Assembly: GCA_963678675.1 (NCBI GenBank)
Contig: OY783192.1
Span: 33,821,250 to 33,885,249 of the forward strand
DNA length: 64,000 bases
Direction: 5' to 3'
Source of the DNA: Xiphydria camelus
Lineage: Eukaryota > Arthropoda > Insecta > Hymenoptera > Xiphydriidae
Under the pieces are notes generated by a model, which worked only from the letters and a program-made list of their open reading frames with translations, ran no database searches and had not been told where the DNA came from. Below, piece by piece: positions 31,862 to 45,700 of this stretch. The translations under genes were made by a program, and so were the position numbers. Positions within the stretch are counted from its first letter, which is position 1; each line of letters starts with the position of its first letter.

Positions 31862-33543
31862 CACATCGCTCTACGGGTGGTCGGCATGACCTACTCTTTG
31901 ACGGAGTAACCCGCAGTTACTAACTAGTCACCTGAAAGCGCAATTAACGTAAAAGCTTCATCAGATGACCGTGAAATTTTAAAACAGATAAGCGTTGATC
32001 TTGGAAAGGTGAAGATATCGCGTAAATTTAAATTGTAAGTAGCGTCGCAAACTCTTCATTGAGATAACTGTAGACTTATCTCACCTTTCTCAGTATGAGA
32101 GTGTAAATAAGGAGAATAAATCAAATGTTTTTTTTTGTCGTATGCCTGATTATAAAGGGCCAATGCGAATAATAATTCTATCAAGGGATCACAGTTGGTG
32201 ATACTAGAGATGTATGGGTTCCAAAGAACTTTAATACCAAAGAATCAAAAAGTACTCATTTCAATATCTTACTTGTAATGTGTGTGACTGTCATATTATT
32301 TTTGCGACTTCATCGTAGATAGAATTAGAAAATACAGTCAGCAATTTAAGTAGAGCTTTGTAATTATTGCATACAAGCCATTGGTTCTTTTAATTTAAGA
32401 AACTTCTGTGTATTAAACTTTGAAATGATCACAAGAAACCATTTTGGGCTAATCAATCTGTCGAATCTGTATAACAATGTTGCGTTACTTTGCTAAATTC
32501 GGTATCATTGCAATCTTGCTAGATTTCAAGATCATCATTTAACTTCAGTAAGACTTCGTAGCTCATGCGAACATAATCTATCTCTTGGAACAACATGACG
32601 TTCTGTTGGCACAGATTTATAACATACCGCAAAGTAATTACATAAATAGGAATTGGGTTGCACCGTCGAATGTTCGCGAGAAAGAAATATCACCTGATAC
32701 TTCCAGAGGGGGATACTTTTGAAAACGTCATGCTCGACGCAACTTACAGTTACACGTCAATTTTGGAAACTGAAGAGAAAGGTTGTACCAAACTTAACCC
32801 ACGCACACACGTTACACCCGCGAATTAAAAGCCACCCTACAATTATTCCGAGCGATCACTCTCGACTTTGACATTTTGCCTCAAAGAAAAGATTAGACGA
32901 AATTTCTCAAAGGGGACAACAAGCGACAAAATTGATGGGGATTCGTTTTTGTGTACCTTTTAGCTCTTGTTTTCGAACGACTACCCGAAAGAAAAACCGT
33001 TTCGGTCCTTCACTTTTGACCTCAACGTCCTTTGCACCGACTGCACGTGAAAATTGTGTATGAACGATAACGCGAGGAGAAAGAGAGAAAGATTATTCGT
33101 TGACGAATCAAGGGAAAATCGTCTAAAATCTCAAATCCACCCGTTATTTACTCACACACGCCTAGAGATGCGAAGTGAGACACAGAAATGAAAACGTACA
33201 CTACGAATTCCACCCCCGATTTACAAATACCGCCCACACTTCCGAAAGGCGTTCAGTAACCCGACGATAATTACCAGATGCTCGAGAGATTTACCTTTTA
33301 CGCGTAAACTTTTTGCTGGATTTATTAAATGTTGTGCAATCGATTACTCAAAAAAGAAGCACAAGCTGAAACGAAGTACTACATGCAGTATCCACAACGT
33401 GTGTATTGGCCACATTGAATGCACACTCCATAGAAAAAAGTGATATCGCGAGTTTGATCACTGACGTACGTTCGTAAACGGGACGCTTACAAACGCTTGA
33501 ACTGTTCGGCGAAAACTGGACAAGGAATAGGAGCGAGGCGCCC
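31862..33543. other. Upstream region of SMG1
   Basis: No coding sequence was recognised. This stretch should hold the SMG1 promoter and 5' UTR, possibly with a non-coding exon, but no core promoter motif could be pinned down. The sequence is AT-rich with scattered short purine runs. Confidence 0.4.
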
Positions 33544-33676
33544 TAAGGCCCGGTTCCACAACTCGGGCTTAACCCTTAAACGGAGTTTAAATCATCAGTC
33601 CAACCAATGAGCGCCCGAGAATGAGGATTTAAACCTAGTTTATCTAGATAAGCCCGAATTGTGGAACTGGCCCTTA
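33544..33676. mobile_element. MITE with ~25-bp terminal inverted repeats (first of an adjacent pair)
   Basis: The left end (TAAGGCCCGGTTCCACAA, then CTCGGGCTTA) matches the reverse complement of the right end (TAAGCCCGAATTGTGGAACT, then GGCCCTTA). The element is about 133 bp and non-coding. Ends starting with G/C runs and bordered by TAA/TTA resemble PIF/Harbinger-type MITEs; this assignment is tentative. Confidence 0.75.
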
Positions 33677-33837
33677 GGGCGGGTTGTAACGACTTGGTTC
33701 AGAGCCGGTTCAGCTTGAGCCGCCGTTCTTGGTATATTTTGTGTCACACATAAATATCATACATTTTTATGTAAACTCAGTTCAAACGTGGTTCAAGCTA
33801 GAACTGAGTTTAAACCAAGTCGTTACAACCCGCCCTT
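33677..33837. mobile_element. MITE with ~24-bp terminal inverted repeats (second of an adjacent pair)
   Basis: The left end (GGGCGGGTTGTAACGACTTG) is mirrored by the right end (CAAGTCGTTACAACCCGCCC), a match of 20 bases. The inner part (GGTTCAGCTTGA and GGTTCAAGCTAGAACTGAG) is also partly palindromic. The element abuts the preceding MITE with no spacer, sharing the TTA at the junction. It is non-coding and about 160 bp. Confidence 0.8.
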
Positions 33838-36154
33838 GTGTCGCGTACGCAACTAGACTCGATTCCGAATCGATATAACCTTCGAGAGTTCCAGATTTAT
33901 GGCGGTAAAACTTAAATGTCAAATGGTTCTGAATGCTGAGAGAAATTGCTACAACGACTTGCGACAGTAAACTTGCGGGAATTTTGATTCAAGTGTATAC
34001 GCAAATCCAAGTTTCTCTAGCAAAAACTGTCGCAAGTCACTTCCAAGTGGACACGAGGCTATATACCACGATACCGTCTTGCTTGACGCCCCCTCACCTA
34101 AGATCTCCTCTCTCGTTAACTCCGTTCTCTCAAGGTGTCCAATAACTGGGTGGTTTACCCTAATTATTGTACATAATTATGGACGATATACTCTTCACCC
34201 CATCCTAATTGATGAGGCTGATGAAGATGACGATTTGGACGATCTAGTGATGAGGCATATTTTACACGATGGGGACCTCCTGAGTAACCGGGCAGCTGTT
34301 TCGAAGGGCATTTGGAATCGTACGATTCGCTTTACATCCGCCCTAGCTTCCAAATAGAGGATGTTGTAGCTTTGATCTAATTTTTTAAAATAAAGTTGAC
34401 CTCTAAATCGCGTTATCCGCCGTATCATTTCTCCCGACGAATATCTCATTAATTTCTTCCACCACTCAGCCTCTAGCGGGATCAGATTTGAAGTGCGTAC
34501 TAACATTTATCACAAGATTATCACCCTTCCTTCATTACTCCGATTTAACTGAATTTTTACTTTTTATTAACAAGCGTGTCTTCGACTAATAGCGTACAGC
34601 CTACAGTCTACAAAACGCTACGTGCCATATCGTCCTATGTCAATAACTTACGTGGAGACGGCGACCCGTCACGCTGTGGCCGCCAAGTGGCGTCGACCCT
34701 CTCGGCCCTCGGCTCGCGGCTCCTGGTCCCTGGCTCTCGGCTCTTGGTAGTTCGACGACGGTGCAGTTACTATATAATCGTATGCGACACTAATGCTAGT
34801 ACCAGCAGGAAAATGGCTGAAGGATTTTATTACCCATATGTAAAGCTTTTATCTTATCGTCGCGTTGAAGCTACGAAGAGCTCGTAAACGACGGAAGGTA
34901 AATTTTACAAAAAGCACATATGAAACTGTATTTTAGCATTTTTTTGTCGATTATCTTGCTTTAAATTCAAGCGTCTTGTAACATTTTTAAATCTGAAATG
35001 TTCTCTTTAGTCACGATTGTTTCGTCATCTATGAATTTCTGATCTATATATAATGTTGGTAGATACATTTTATATCGATCGAAACGCAATATCACAAGTG
35101 TCCAACTGATTCAAGTCATAAATTTACAACCAATGAAGGTAATAAATGATCGTATTTTGGATTTGGCCATTTTTCACGATTTTTGTTTGAAACAAATGCA
35201 ATGACTTACATGTATTTAACGCAGCATGATGCTTCTATTGAAGTAAGTCAATTACTTTTCGAGCTTGAACAAAGAATTAACGTTCAACTGCTTGAAGCGC
35301 TCGAAGGAAAATAGCAATAAGCCACATATTATGGCAAATTCGGTCAATTGCATAATTTGACTGGCTAAGAAGGTAACGAACCACAACATACATGATAACT
35401 AAACAGTTTCTATATGTGTGGAAAAAACCTGGTAGTTATTATTAAAAATCTGATTTGAGGATTTAAAAGTAACTTTTAAGCCAGCTTTTCTCAAAATAAT
35501 CGTAATGTGGCATATTACTATTTTCCCCCCCGAGAGGGCTTCAATTATAAGCGACTTAAAACGAGGGTATAGAGACTCAGCACAAAGAGAACACCATCGA
35601 TGTGTGAAAGTGGCAGAGGAGATTAGGGTACGCGAAGAGAAAACGTACGATGTGGCGTGGTCGCGCGAAATGAAGAACTACAAAACTTTCGAAAATACTG
35701 TTTAAAAATGTTGGATAATCTCGCGTAGCATTACAGTACCGTTTTACAAATATTACAGATAAATACAATAAGCAGTTCTAGAACGTGTTGTATTATCAAT
35801 AAATATTTTAGCCCATACAAATATAAATCAATATTCACAAGCCGATCTGTGTTTCGCACATATTAAAAATATAAGTATACGTATTATATTTTATTTATAC
35901 ATTTATATCCCATCGACTGTTTTGCGAAGCAGTCCGAGCCACGCGTTATGTTATTAGTCAATCTTCGGTCAGTAGGCAACTTTAGGCAAAACATTAATGT
36001 GAACGATATACACCTAGAAGTTAAAAAATGTAATATGTATCTTACGCGGAATATGAGGCGATGAAGATTTTTCGCTTTTTCTTTAAGTCATAGCGACATT
36101 TCGGGATGAACGCTGCTTTTGATTCGTGTCCGATGATTATTCTAGGCAGTTTTG
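33838..36154. other. Gene-free spacer between SMG1 and supervillin
   Basis: Open frames near 34079-34506 on both strands are about 100 residues, with no recognisable domain and no supporting splice context. A GC-rich patch at about 34655-34755 contains tandem-like CTCGGCTC/CTGGCTC units and could be a promoter, but nothing anchors it. The last ~300 bases before 36155 are probably the supervillin 3' UTR. Confidence 0.4.
35890..35895 (-). terminator. Putative supervillin polyadenylation signal AATAAA
   Basis: AATAAA on the minus strand, about 260 bases after the supervillin stop codon, in AT-rich sequence. It is a plausible 3' end signal, unconfirmed. Confidence 0.4.
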
Positions 36155-36711
36155 TCAAAAGAGTCCGATCTCTTTTTTGAGCTTCATTTTCTTCCAGCCG
36201 GGAAGTTCTTCAAAGTCTTCTTTTTCCATTCCCAAAAGTTCCTGTCAGAGATACGTAATTACGTTTTAACTCGATCGCTAACATCGAATGCAGTTTTCGT
36301 GGAGCACGTCTAGCGAAATTCAGTTAAAAGATTCGAGGATCTGCCAGGTCAGCCTACTACGGCTTTGCGACGCGATTCACCTTAACGCGCGGCTTTCGTA
36401 TTATCGCGTGTAATGCGAGACAAATTTGTTTTAACGTATAAATGTAAGTAGAAAGAGAAATAAAATTATTCCATTAAATTCTATCGGTTTTTCGAACGCG
36501 TTCGATATTTATAAATACCCTTTAGTATTAAGAAAAAGTAGGCATGTAGTCTTACTTGGAAATGTTGCGGAGATAAATACAATTCTAAGCGTGTTGGATC
36601 GACACCCTCGGGTAAGGGTCGTTGCAGCAACTGAGCGGGAGGATAGGTACTCTGCGTTAACCGAGCCAGCTCGCTTTCTACCGTCAGTACTTCGCCCGGT
36701 TTACGTCCGTC
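36155..36711 (-). other. Supervillin villin-headpiece exons
   Basis: Two exons (36711-36556 and 36241-36155) encode the headpiece. The first has PLPEGVDPTRLELYLSPQHF; the second has LLGMEKEDFEELPGWKKMK and ends LKKEIGLF then TGA. The Pro-x3-Glu-x-Tyr-Leu start, the Leu-Pro-x-Trp-Lys core and the KKxxGLF end are the hallmarks of villin headpiece folds. Vertebrate supervillin headpiece is reported to bind F-actin poorly; whether this one does is unknown. Confidence 0.93.
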
Positions 36712-39700
36712 CTGAGGAGAAGTACGTGCTTACCAACGTTTATCTCGTCGTTTCGTTTATCCAGACACGCATAAGTTTATAAAGTGCCGATTATGTTGTT
36801 TTACATCTACATCAATCGCTGGAAGATGGTTTGAGATGCTCACCCTTATATTTAATTCAGCGATATCGTCGTGATAGATCCAAGTGGGAAATAAATTTGT
36901 GAACTGAAGCGGTTCGAGTCCAGCCCAAACCAAATACACTGGAAATTCCGTGGCATCCGAATGGATATTTTTCCAATATTCGATCGCCATTGTCATGGCC
37001 GCTCTCCTCTCGGCTTGCCATCGTACAGCACCACTACCGGTTTGATCTTCGTCTCCGCTGTCCGGCCACCAACCCTGCCAGACCCACAGCACGTCCTTGT
37101 TGTCTAGTAGGAATAACGCTGGAATTGCAGGAAAATCGTATTCGATTTTTTTACAAAGTTGTCTATATTCTCCAAACTAAGAATTACGTTGAAACTATTC
37201 AATTTCTTTCAGAATTGTCGACAAGAATGCGAATTCGAAAGATGAGCGAAGAAGTTACCTGGTTGGTTAACTTGATACAATTCCTCCTGGAGGAAGGGAA
37301 ACGGTGTAGCAACGTCGGCGCGATGTGGACAGAGAAACTCCGTCGCTGTGAATTCGCCCGAGACGCTGGACAAGTGGAATAATCTTGGAGTATGATCCAT
37401 GACTTCGTCACTTTTTAGGGAATCGTACAGTTTCTTGTTCATTCCTCCTAACGCTGGAAATAAACAAATTCACTATTAATTTACTTCTTTTCCTCTCGAC
37501 TGATTCACTAATCGTGTTTTGCCATAGCGGCTAAATTCTTAATAAGCTTTGTTCAATGACTAAAAATATCGCATAAAAATGAGTCATGTACTTAGATTTG
37601 CGAACGAAACGATCAATGTACGACGGGGAACTTATTTACCGTCAAAGAACTCCTCGGGCTCCTTTCCCTCCTCCATTTCGACTATATCAATCTCCAGATC
37701 TTCGCTCAGTCCTGCCTCCTCTGGATGGTTTTCTTTCAGCTTTGTCGCAGCATGAAGTGCATTCTGTAAGAATATATTTATTCCTTAATATATAACGAAA
37801 TTCGGTCTTTGAAAAATTCACTTACAATAAGGCGCAGAATTATAGGCGTGGAAAGTTTTAAAATGGATCACTGGTTACTAAGCGCGTTTTTAAAGTCTGC
37901 AACTGGTCAGCAGATAATGCAATTGATTCTAAACTGAAGATTCCAGAGTCAAGGTTGCGCACCTGTCTCACGTGAGGAAGACTGCTCTTTCCGTGCCAAA
38001 CGTACAGCCGCCCGCTTTCAGTATCGAGCGATATCAGAGAAGCTCGACTCCTGAGCTGACGAGTGCTGCAAGGTACTTCTACCAGCGATACTTCGGATTC
38101 CAGGGTACCCCGGCAAATATACAGTCTCTTTTTTTGCTCGTCCCTCTCCTCGGACCTCTTCCCCGTGTGTACGACCATCTTACCGTCGAAGAGGTTCAAA
38201 AATGCAGCGGGCTCGAAGCCTTGAACTACTCGTACCTAAACAAAGTGGATTGAACTGACGATACAATACGTCAAATATTAAGAACTTCGTCGATGTAAAT
38301 TATATTCGCGAGGGAAAAAGACCTCGGGATTTACCGAGGAACTACAGCTTTTTAATGCGTACCTGAGGTCCTTCCTCGTGGTCCAACTCGACCGTAAGTA
38401 ACGCCGCCGCACCCTGCTCGTTCAGAGACGCGTTTTGGCCTTGCCAAATAAAATAAACGCAACGGTCTCTACCCAAAGCCGAATGTTTGGAGGGTTGACC
38501 GCTTAGTTCTCGTCCTGCGTACGAGAACAAAATCACGAAATGTCGATCGCGCGATTTTACAAATGTACGCGTATGTCAAACTCGACTTTACAAACGTGCA
38601 ATACTGCGAAACTCACCGGTCACTGTTATGGTGTACGTCCAGCGCACGATATAACTATCTCCCATATGAAATTGGCCGACGGAGGAGTCGTCAAGAAGCG
38701 TGTGTGTAAATTCGTCAATGTCCCACATCGTCACACTTGCCGACGTGACTAAATACTGTCTCATCAACTGCAATAAACCGTGTACGTCTATTTGTCATTT
38801 ATAAAATGGAGCAATTTCATTCCGCGAACTCGCCCCCCTTCGAAGTAAATGATATTCCGATACAATTCTCATAATTAACTAAATATTTCAATGTAGAGGG
38901 AAACGTGTACACCAGTGAAATCAGTTGAGGAAAGCCACTAGCTCGATAAAATAGTATGATCGTATAAATTGTGCATGCGCTTCTTACCTCTTCGTCGTAC
39001 CATCCGGTGCCTCTACCAAGGTGACTCCCCTCAAGTACAAAATCAACTGGTGTTTTATTAGGTTCGATCATCACGTTCACGTCCGAAGGTGTCACTATTA
39101 CACTTCCGTCCGCCATGTCCTTGCCGCTGGAATCCTTGGTTCGAATAACTCGCGAAAAGTCAGGCCAGTCGAGGAACTTTTCCCGAAAGAGGATCGTTTC
39201 GACGTGCTGCGTGAGTTTTGCGAGCAAGCACCATTCCGGCCTAACCGATCCCTTCTTCTCATCGGGTGCGGATTCCGCGCGCCTTCCGATCAGGGAAGTC
39301 GCGTTGATCGGACACACGGTACACTCGGAGTAATCGTAACCCTCCTCCCACAGCTCGCGCGCCAAGTGGCTCGCGGATTTCCTCTGGTTCGCCGATGCTG
39401 TCTTGCCATTCCATATGTACATTTCGCTCCCGAAATCGAATACCAGGATCTTTGAAAAAGGGGGAAATAACCGTTAGAGCGCACGGTTTCGACGTTTGAA
39501 AGGCTCGATTACTCAACGAAAAGAGTTTGTCGACGTGTGCAATTTTTGGGGTGGATATTTATACCTTGCTTGGATCGAGCATTTCTATCTTTGGTATCGC
39601 GCCCCAGTATTTGTCAAGGGGTACCAGCTCGTCTTCCGTTATCTCGTATACCATATTGGTGTCGATTACCGCCGACTCGTAGAGCTCATCTTCGTCGGGA

Positions 39701-42700
39701 TGACCAGCTTCGGTAACTGAAGCATTTTCAAGCGTTTAATGGTCAACTGGAGTCATTTTTGGCTTAAATCAGGCTGTTTCCGTCATTGACGTAAAACTAA
39801 ACAAATCAATAAAAACATTCCCTGCTAAAAATATCCGATAGAAAACGATGGAAAATTTTAGAAAAGATTCAAAAATACCATAGAGTTAGAATTTCTATTG
39901 TTTCTTATAATTTTTACATTGAATATTTTAATAAACAATGAAATCGATATAAGATCTGTATAAGTTTCTACGGTATTTCATATGAAAATGATAAGAAATG
40001 ATTGATTTCACGCTCTATCGTATTTTTGAATAAGTTTTGCTACATTTTATAGTTTTCCATCGAAAATTTTTAACAGGGTTACCAACTCACCTTTAACAGT
40101 ATCAGCATCGGCCCCGAGAAGCTTCCAAAAGTCGGAAACCTGCCTGCTGGTGCACGTAGGCTTGTCTTCGCTTATCGTGATCACCTGACTCGCCGTGCAG
40201 CCCAGATCTTTGTTTTGCTGAATGCTTAGAGCGATTTCCGCTCCGCGAGCCTTTTCTATCACATTGCTGTACTTTCCGACGTAATTATAAATCTGCAATA
40301 GGGGTGCCTGGTGTTGCAATATCATCGAAGGAAGAACGAGAGTAAAGAAACGCGGAGAGAAAAGATATCTAGGTGTCCGGAAGTATCGAAAAGTAAGGTA
40401 GAAGTTAATTACATTTCTGAATGTAAAATGTATTTTACGATGGGCAATAACGACGCACCTCGGACTTCGTTACTAGGACGTAATTGTCCCCGGCATTTAT
40501 GTTGGTAGCGATGGGCTCTACCAGCCTGACTTGGACGTGTCGACGACCCTTTATCAGAATGAGCATGAGATCCTTATGAGGTCGTAGCTTGTTGGCAGAG
40601 CTGCCGACATCCGTTGAGACGTTCCTCAACGTGACGGCGCTGAAGTCTTCGGTGGATGCAAGTCCTGCCAAAGCTTCGACCGCGAGAGACGAATTTTTCG
40701 ACACTGGAATTTCACGTGGAAATGAAACTCTGTGTCTAAGTCCATTAGTAACTACGAAGGGCAGAGAAGATTACGTAGGCGCGAAGAAAAAAATACTCAC
40801 ATTTCTCTATGTTAATGCTTCTCATTACTTTCTCGGCGACTCCAGTTTTCACTTCGGTATATTCAGTCTTAAGATCGGTGCGAGCCGCGAGGGTTTTGAG
40901 GGGATTCTTGGAAGCTAATCTTCGCCGTTGCGTCTGCACCGTACGTTTTTGCACCAGTCTGAAAATCGGAGCCGAACAAAGAGTTAATTATGAAGAGTAA
41001 GACTTGGAACTCGTACAAAGGTTTGCATTGATCCAAAGAAGAAAACTAGAACGTTTATACAAGACGTTGAGAAATTAGCCAATGACTATTACTCGGAAGA
41101 AATACGGGTAGTAAGACTCAGTGCAATAATAATTATTTATGCAGGAGTTTTGTAGAATAAATCCCTTAAATGATGGGAATAGTTTTCATAAAGTATAGAT
41201 AAATTTACCAGTAAAAGTACCAAGTGAATTCAGAACTCACAATTCGGAGTACGAAGTTATCATATCGAAGTCGCACTCTGTCAAGTCGAGCGATTCGTTT
41301 TCGCATCGCGCCACCGAGACCCCGCTGAAGAAAGAAGTGAAACTTTCATCGTCGGCCCGTGGTACAGTCACGGTTGGCGCCAGGTCCTTCGTCGAACCAT
41401 TTTCCTCTCCTGAAAGAGGAGATACGAGCGTTTCAACTTTTGAGAAATGTCGTACGACTTCCTGGACTTAAAAGTTATTCCATTTATTGCACCGTTGCAG
41501 TTAAAATAATCCTTTATTTCTGAGGCGAACAACGTTCTCGTTTTTATTTTGTTAGGCACTAAGATACAGGCGAAATTCTCATGGTTAATAGTGGCTTAGA
41601 GTTTACGCCCCGAACACGAAGCTCACAATACGGAATTGAAAAGCTGCTTACCACTGTCATCCGTTGCGGGTTCGGAAAAGCTTCTTTGATACGAAATAGT
41701 CACCTCTTTGCACGGGCTGCTGGGTGTCGACGCAGTCTCTTTGATGATTCCTAACAACGATTACACACTGATTAATGAATTTCGAGCTAAGATTTCAGAA
41801 GGCACTCGACGCGTGACACAGATTCTTCAAGAGCAAATACAAAAAAACTTCTCAAATCACTCAATTGCACAACGGTGACGAAGTACCTTTTCGCCCTCGA
41901 AAGCGTTCCGGCTTAGGTGTCTTCTTCTTCCGTTCATTCCCATTGGTAGCTTTGATGAAGTGGGACGTCGAACCAGTGTCAAGGGCTTCCGACTGCTCCA
42001 CTTTCATCTTCCCGGCTACCGAGAATTTGATGGCATCCGAGACGGGCACCTTCTTTCGCCATCCTTCCGTCGAAGACTCCAACTTTCCCACGCATTCGGC
42101 GATCACTACCTGCTTGATTACTTGATCATCTTTGCCAGCGGTGCTAACGTCATCAGGGTCCTATGAAAGAACGTGAGATTCCGGTGGATTTATTAACGCG
42201 GACGAGTAGAATTATTATTTGTGTTTTAAAATTTGGCGCTTCAGACCATAGCATTATAAATCAATGGGCAATGATAAGTCGACACCGTGGGAAAATTAAT
42301 GTACGGCGATTAAAAACCATAAGCGAAATCGTGGAAGCACTTTCACAATGAAATCAATGTTACGCAGATCATCACAAGAGTTCGAATATACGTTGAAATA
42401 TAGCGATGCAAGATTGAAAATCATAGCTCACTCAAGGTAACGCGTTGGCTTTACGAAACTGGGACTAAATATAATACTTTCAATATTATTGTTTTTCCGT
42501 AGAGCTTACATTACACGAACGCGATAAGTTTTATTGTTAAGTTACTCGATTAACGCTATATAATTCCCGCTTTTGTTGCGAGTATAAGTTTTCAAATATC
42601 ACATCGTCGACTGACTGCAAAAAAATCCGAGTTCAAATTATCGCAAGTTTCTCTCTGCGTAAGTCTGATATCACGTGTATTATTTACAGTCAGGCAAGAT

Positions 42701-45700
42701 AAACATGATTTTTCCCTCGATGCATTGATTCCCATGTGCAATAAATTCGATGCAGACTCGTATATATACATAAGTTAGTACTCTGGCACGTCTTCTTGGT
42801 TCGCGCGGATTAAGAAACAGCGACTGTGTATCGTAGAACGACGTGCTAATCCGAATTCGAAGAAGATGATAAGATTATTGATTTCCGTTATAACTGATAA
42901 GCGTCCCGGCATGAGCTTCGTTAGATATACCTCGATCCAGTCATCAAATTTGTTCAGTTTCGTTCGAATGTGATGTATGGCTGCTGTCGTAAAACGTATA
43001 AAGCTTTCAACTACGTCAAAGCTCGTGGATTAACAGTACGTTGGATCGGCGTAGGACGAGCGATGGTATTAACCGTGAAATAACACGACGTCGTATCACG
43101 AATCAGAGGTGCTGATAAGATTGCGCTATTAACACTAGCCGATAAACATTTTAGAGATCGGCTTCCTCCGACCTACAAAAATAGATACCGAAGCAGCTGG
43201 CGGATTTGTTTACTACAAACAATATGCTGGCTACTCGCTGTTTCATGGTTTTGCAGTGATTGAACAATTACTGGAGATCTTGTAAAAAATTGCTGCTCTC
43301 TACTAGCATGTCAATCTACAGACTGAACCAGAAATGTTGTGCTAAAAGTAGATTGAAATAAAAATAGGAAGGAATCATTAGATACGATTGGCACTTTTCA
43401 GATAATTAGAGGAGGGGGGGGGGGGGGGGGGGGGTGTAAGTTTTTGAGCAAGCATCGGTAGCGGCGATAAAAAATATGATTCGGCTCCTTCAGATGATGA
43501 GTCTGAGAAACGAGATCTGGCCTTGTGTGGAGCTCCTGTGTTAAATTCAGATTGGATGAAAATTCTTGGTATTGAAGTGCCTCCAGGAGTTTCGGAATTT
43601 CTGTCCATTTTTTTGCAATACGGTGATCACTCCTGTTCGGAGGGGATAAAGATAGAATTTTTTTATTATTATTTCTTTTTTCAAAATCTTAAAGAACTTT
43701 CCGAGTTCTCGTTCATTTTTTATGTAATAGGGGTAGTTGCCCTTGTTCGGAGGATACAATTACGAGTTTGTAATAATTATCGATGGTATTAGTGTTGGTC
43801 GAAAACCCCTGAAGAGCGACTTTAATACGAGTAATATCAAATAATTTTTATCCACTCGGAATCAAACATTGGAGCTCCATTAAGGCCGGACCTCATTTCT
43901 CAAACTTACCACCTGAAAGGGCTGAATCACATTTTTTATCGCTGCTACCGATGCTTGCTCAAAAGCTTACATCTCTCTTATAATTCCCTGAATAGTGCCG
44001 ATCGTATCTAATGATACTTTCCTATTTTTATTTCAATCTACTTTTGGAATGGCATCTCTGGTTCAGTTTGTGTGGTAACGATAATATAAATACAAAATTG
44101 TAGAATCTTCTACATTTTGGAGAAGTGAAGAAAATTCTCTGAACGTTGGACGATATACATACGTTTTCCCGAGATCTATGGCTGAGAAGTGGATCGGGAT
44201 CGACGGGTATACGCCTCTTCCAGTTGGTCGTACCGCTTCGCTGAAGTGCGGCCAAACGATCGGCGATACTCGCACTTGGGAGTTCATCCGGCTCTATTCC
44301 CGGCATCGGTTGCGTAGCGCTGCGACACAATCCTGGCAGTGGTATTCCCAGGGGCACCCTCGCGGCCGACGTTTGGAAACTTTTCTGTAACGTCGTGCTC
44401 GTCTCGCTGCTTAGCGTGTGGTGACTGGCGCTTTTCGAAAGCGAGGTGGCATGTCTGCGAACAGAGACGAAGGAATGGTACGGTTTCAGAAAGCCGAAGT
44501 GATTTACATGGGGTCGGTAATTGCTCGTTAGTTAACTTGACCTTTACACCCGTGACTAACCATGGTAACTGTAATATAACTCCAATTTGGAGGAACGTGT
44601 ACACCATTCCTTCAAATGCACGCTGAGAGGAATAATTGTGCTAGTTGTAAAAAAAAATATATTTAAAAACCAGAACTTACGTTCTTAAATATTTTTAGGA
44701 ATACAGATTCTTGATCGAAGAACATAATATATTCTCGATTCAGGAATATATTCGTTGAGACAAGAAATTCTTCCTACGTGAAAAATATAATTATTCGAAA
44801 TCAATTTTTTTTACACGCAGCAAATCATAGCTTGTGATCCTGGTATTATATCATGTTTTATGATTGAGGAAAAAATTTTGTTGGCACCAGCAATTATTTC
44901 TCTCAGTGTAGCAGAAGGCGTTAGCGTGAATGTAAGCCGAGTGAAAGAGGCACGCCTTGTTCCTATTAATGAGTTTATAGCCAGAGCTTTCCGGGAAATT
45001 AAATCCATTTTTAATCCTGTCATAGGTATTTTCTGTTGACGCATCGGTTTGACAGGTAAAGTACTCCTACATAATTAAATCTCATTTTAAATGTGACGCG
45101 TGTCTTGCGTATTTTAAAACGAAATTTTTTTTAAACCGCGTTCTTCATGCTCAATGAAACAAACGTGAGATTGCAGGAATGAAATATCGCGCAATCACCA
45201 TAAGTATTGAACACATTGCATACGGGTAACGCAGTCTGTATTGTGTTTGTGTTGCTAGGTAACGGTTTGCATTGTTTTTTCCCAGAAGTTTCGTTTGTCG
45301 AGTTACTCGCGTAAGTCTGCAACGATATATACCCGCATGCAATGTGTTAAGTACGTATGTTTGTTAATTCTCGTGTAGATTTCGCTTGCTATATTTGTAT
45401 CGCTCCCTAGCGTTTTAATCTTTATATCAGTCACAGAGACGGCTCATTCGATGTTTTCTTATCCATCAAAGAACTCCCCAAATACCCATCGAGTTGTTAA
45501 GTCACTGACGTCGACTTAGAGTGAATGAGTATCACGCGTCAACAAGTCGTTCGCTGTTCACTATATCTTCGAATCGTAGTAAAATTCAAGGAAGTGATGC
45601 TTGTTGGCAATTTGCCGCCGTCTGACGTAGATAACTGATATCAGCGATTAAGCAAGCAATATCAGTCCCACCATAATTTCCAATTTACAGAAAATTATCG

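Noticed and set aside
34079..34506. Open frames of about 92-103 codons on both strands
   Set aside because: They are opposite-strand overlaps of each other, with no domain, no conserved motif and no splice support.
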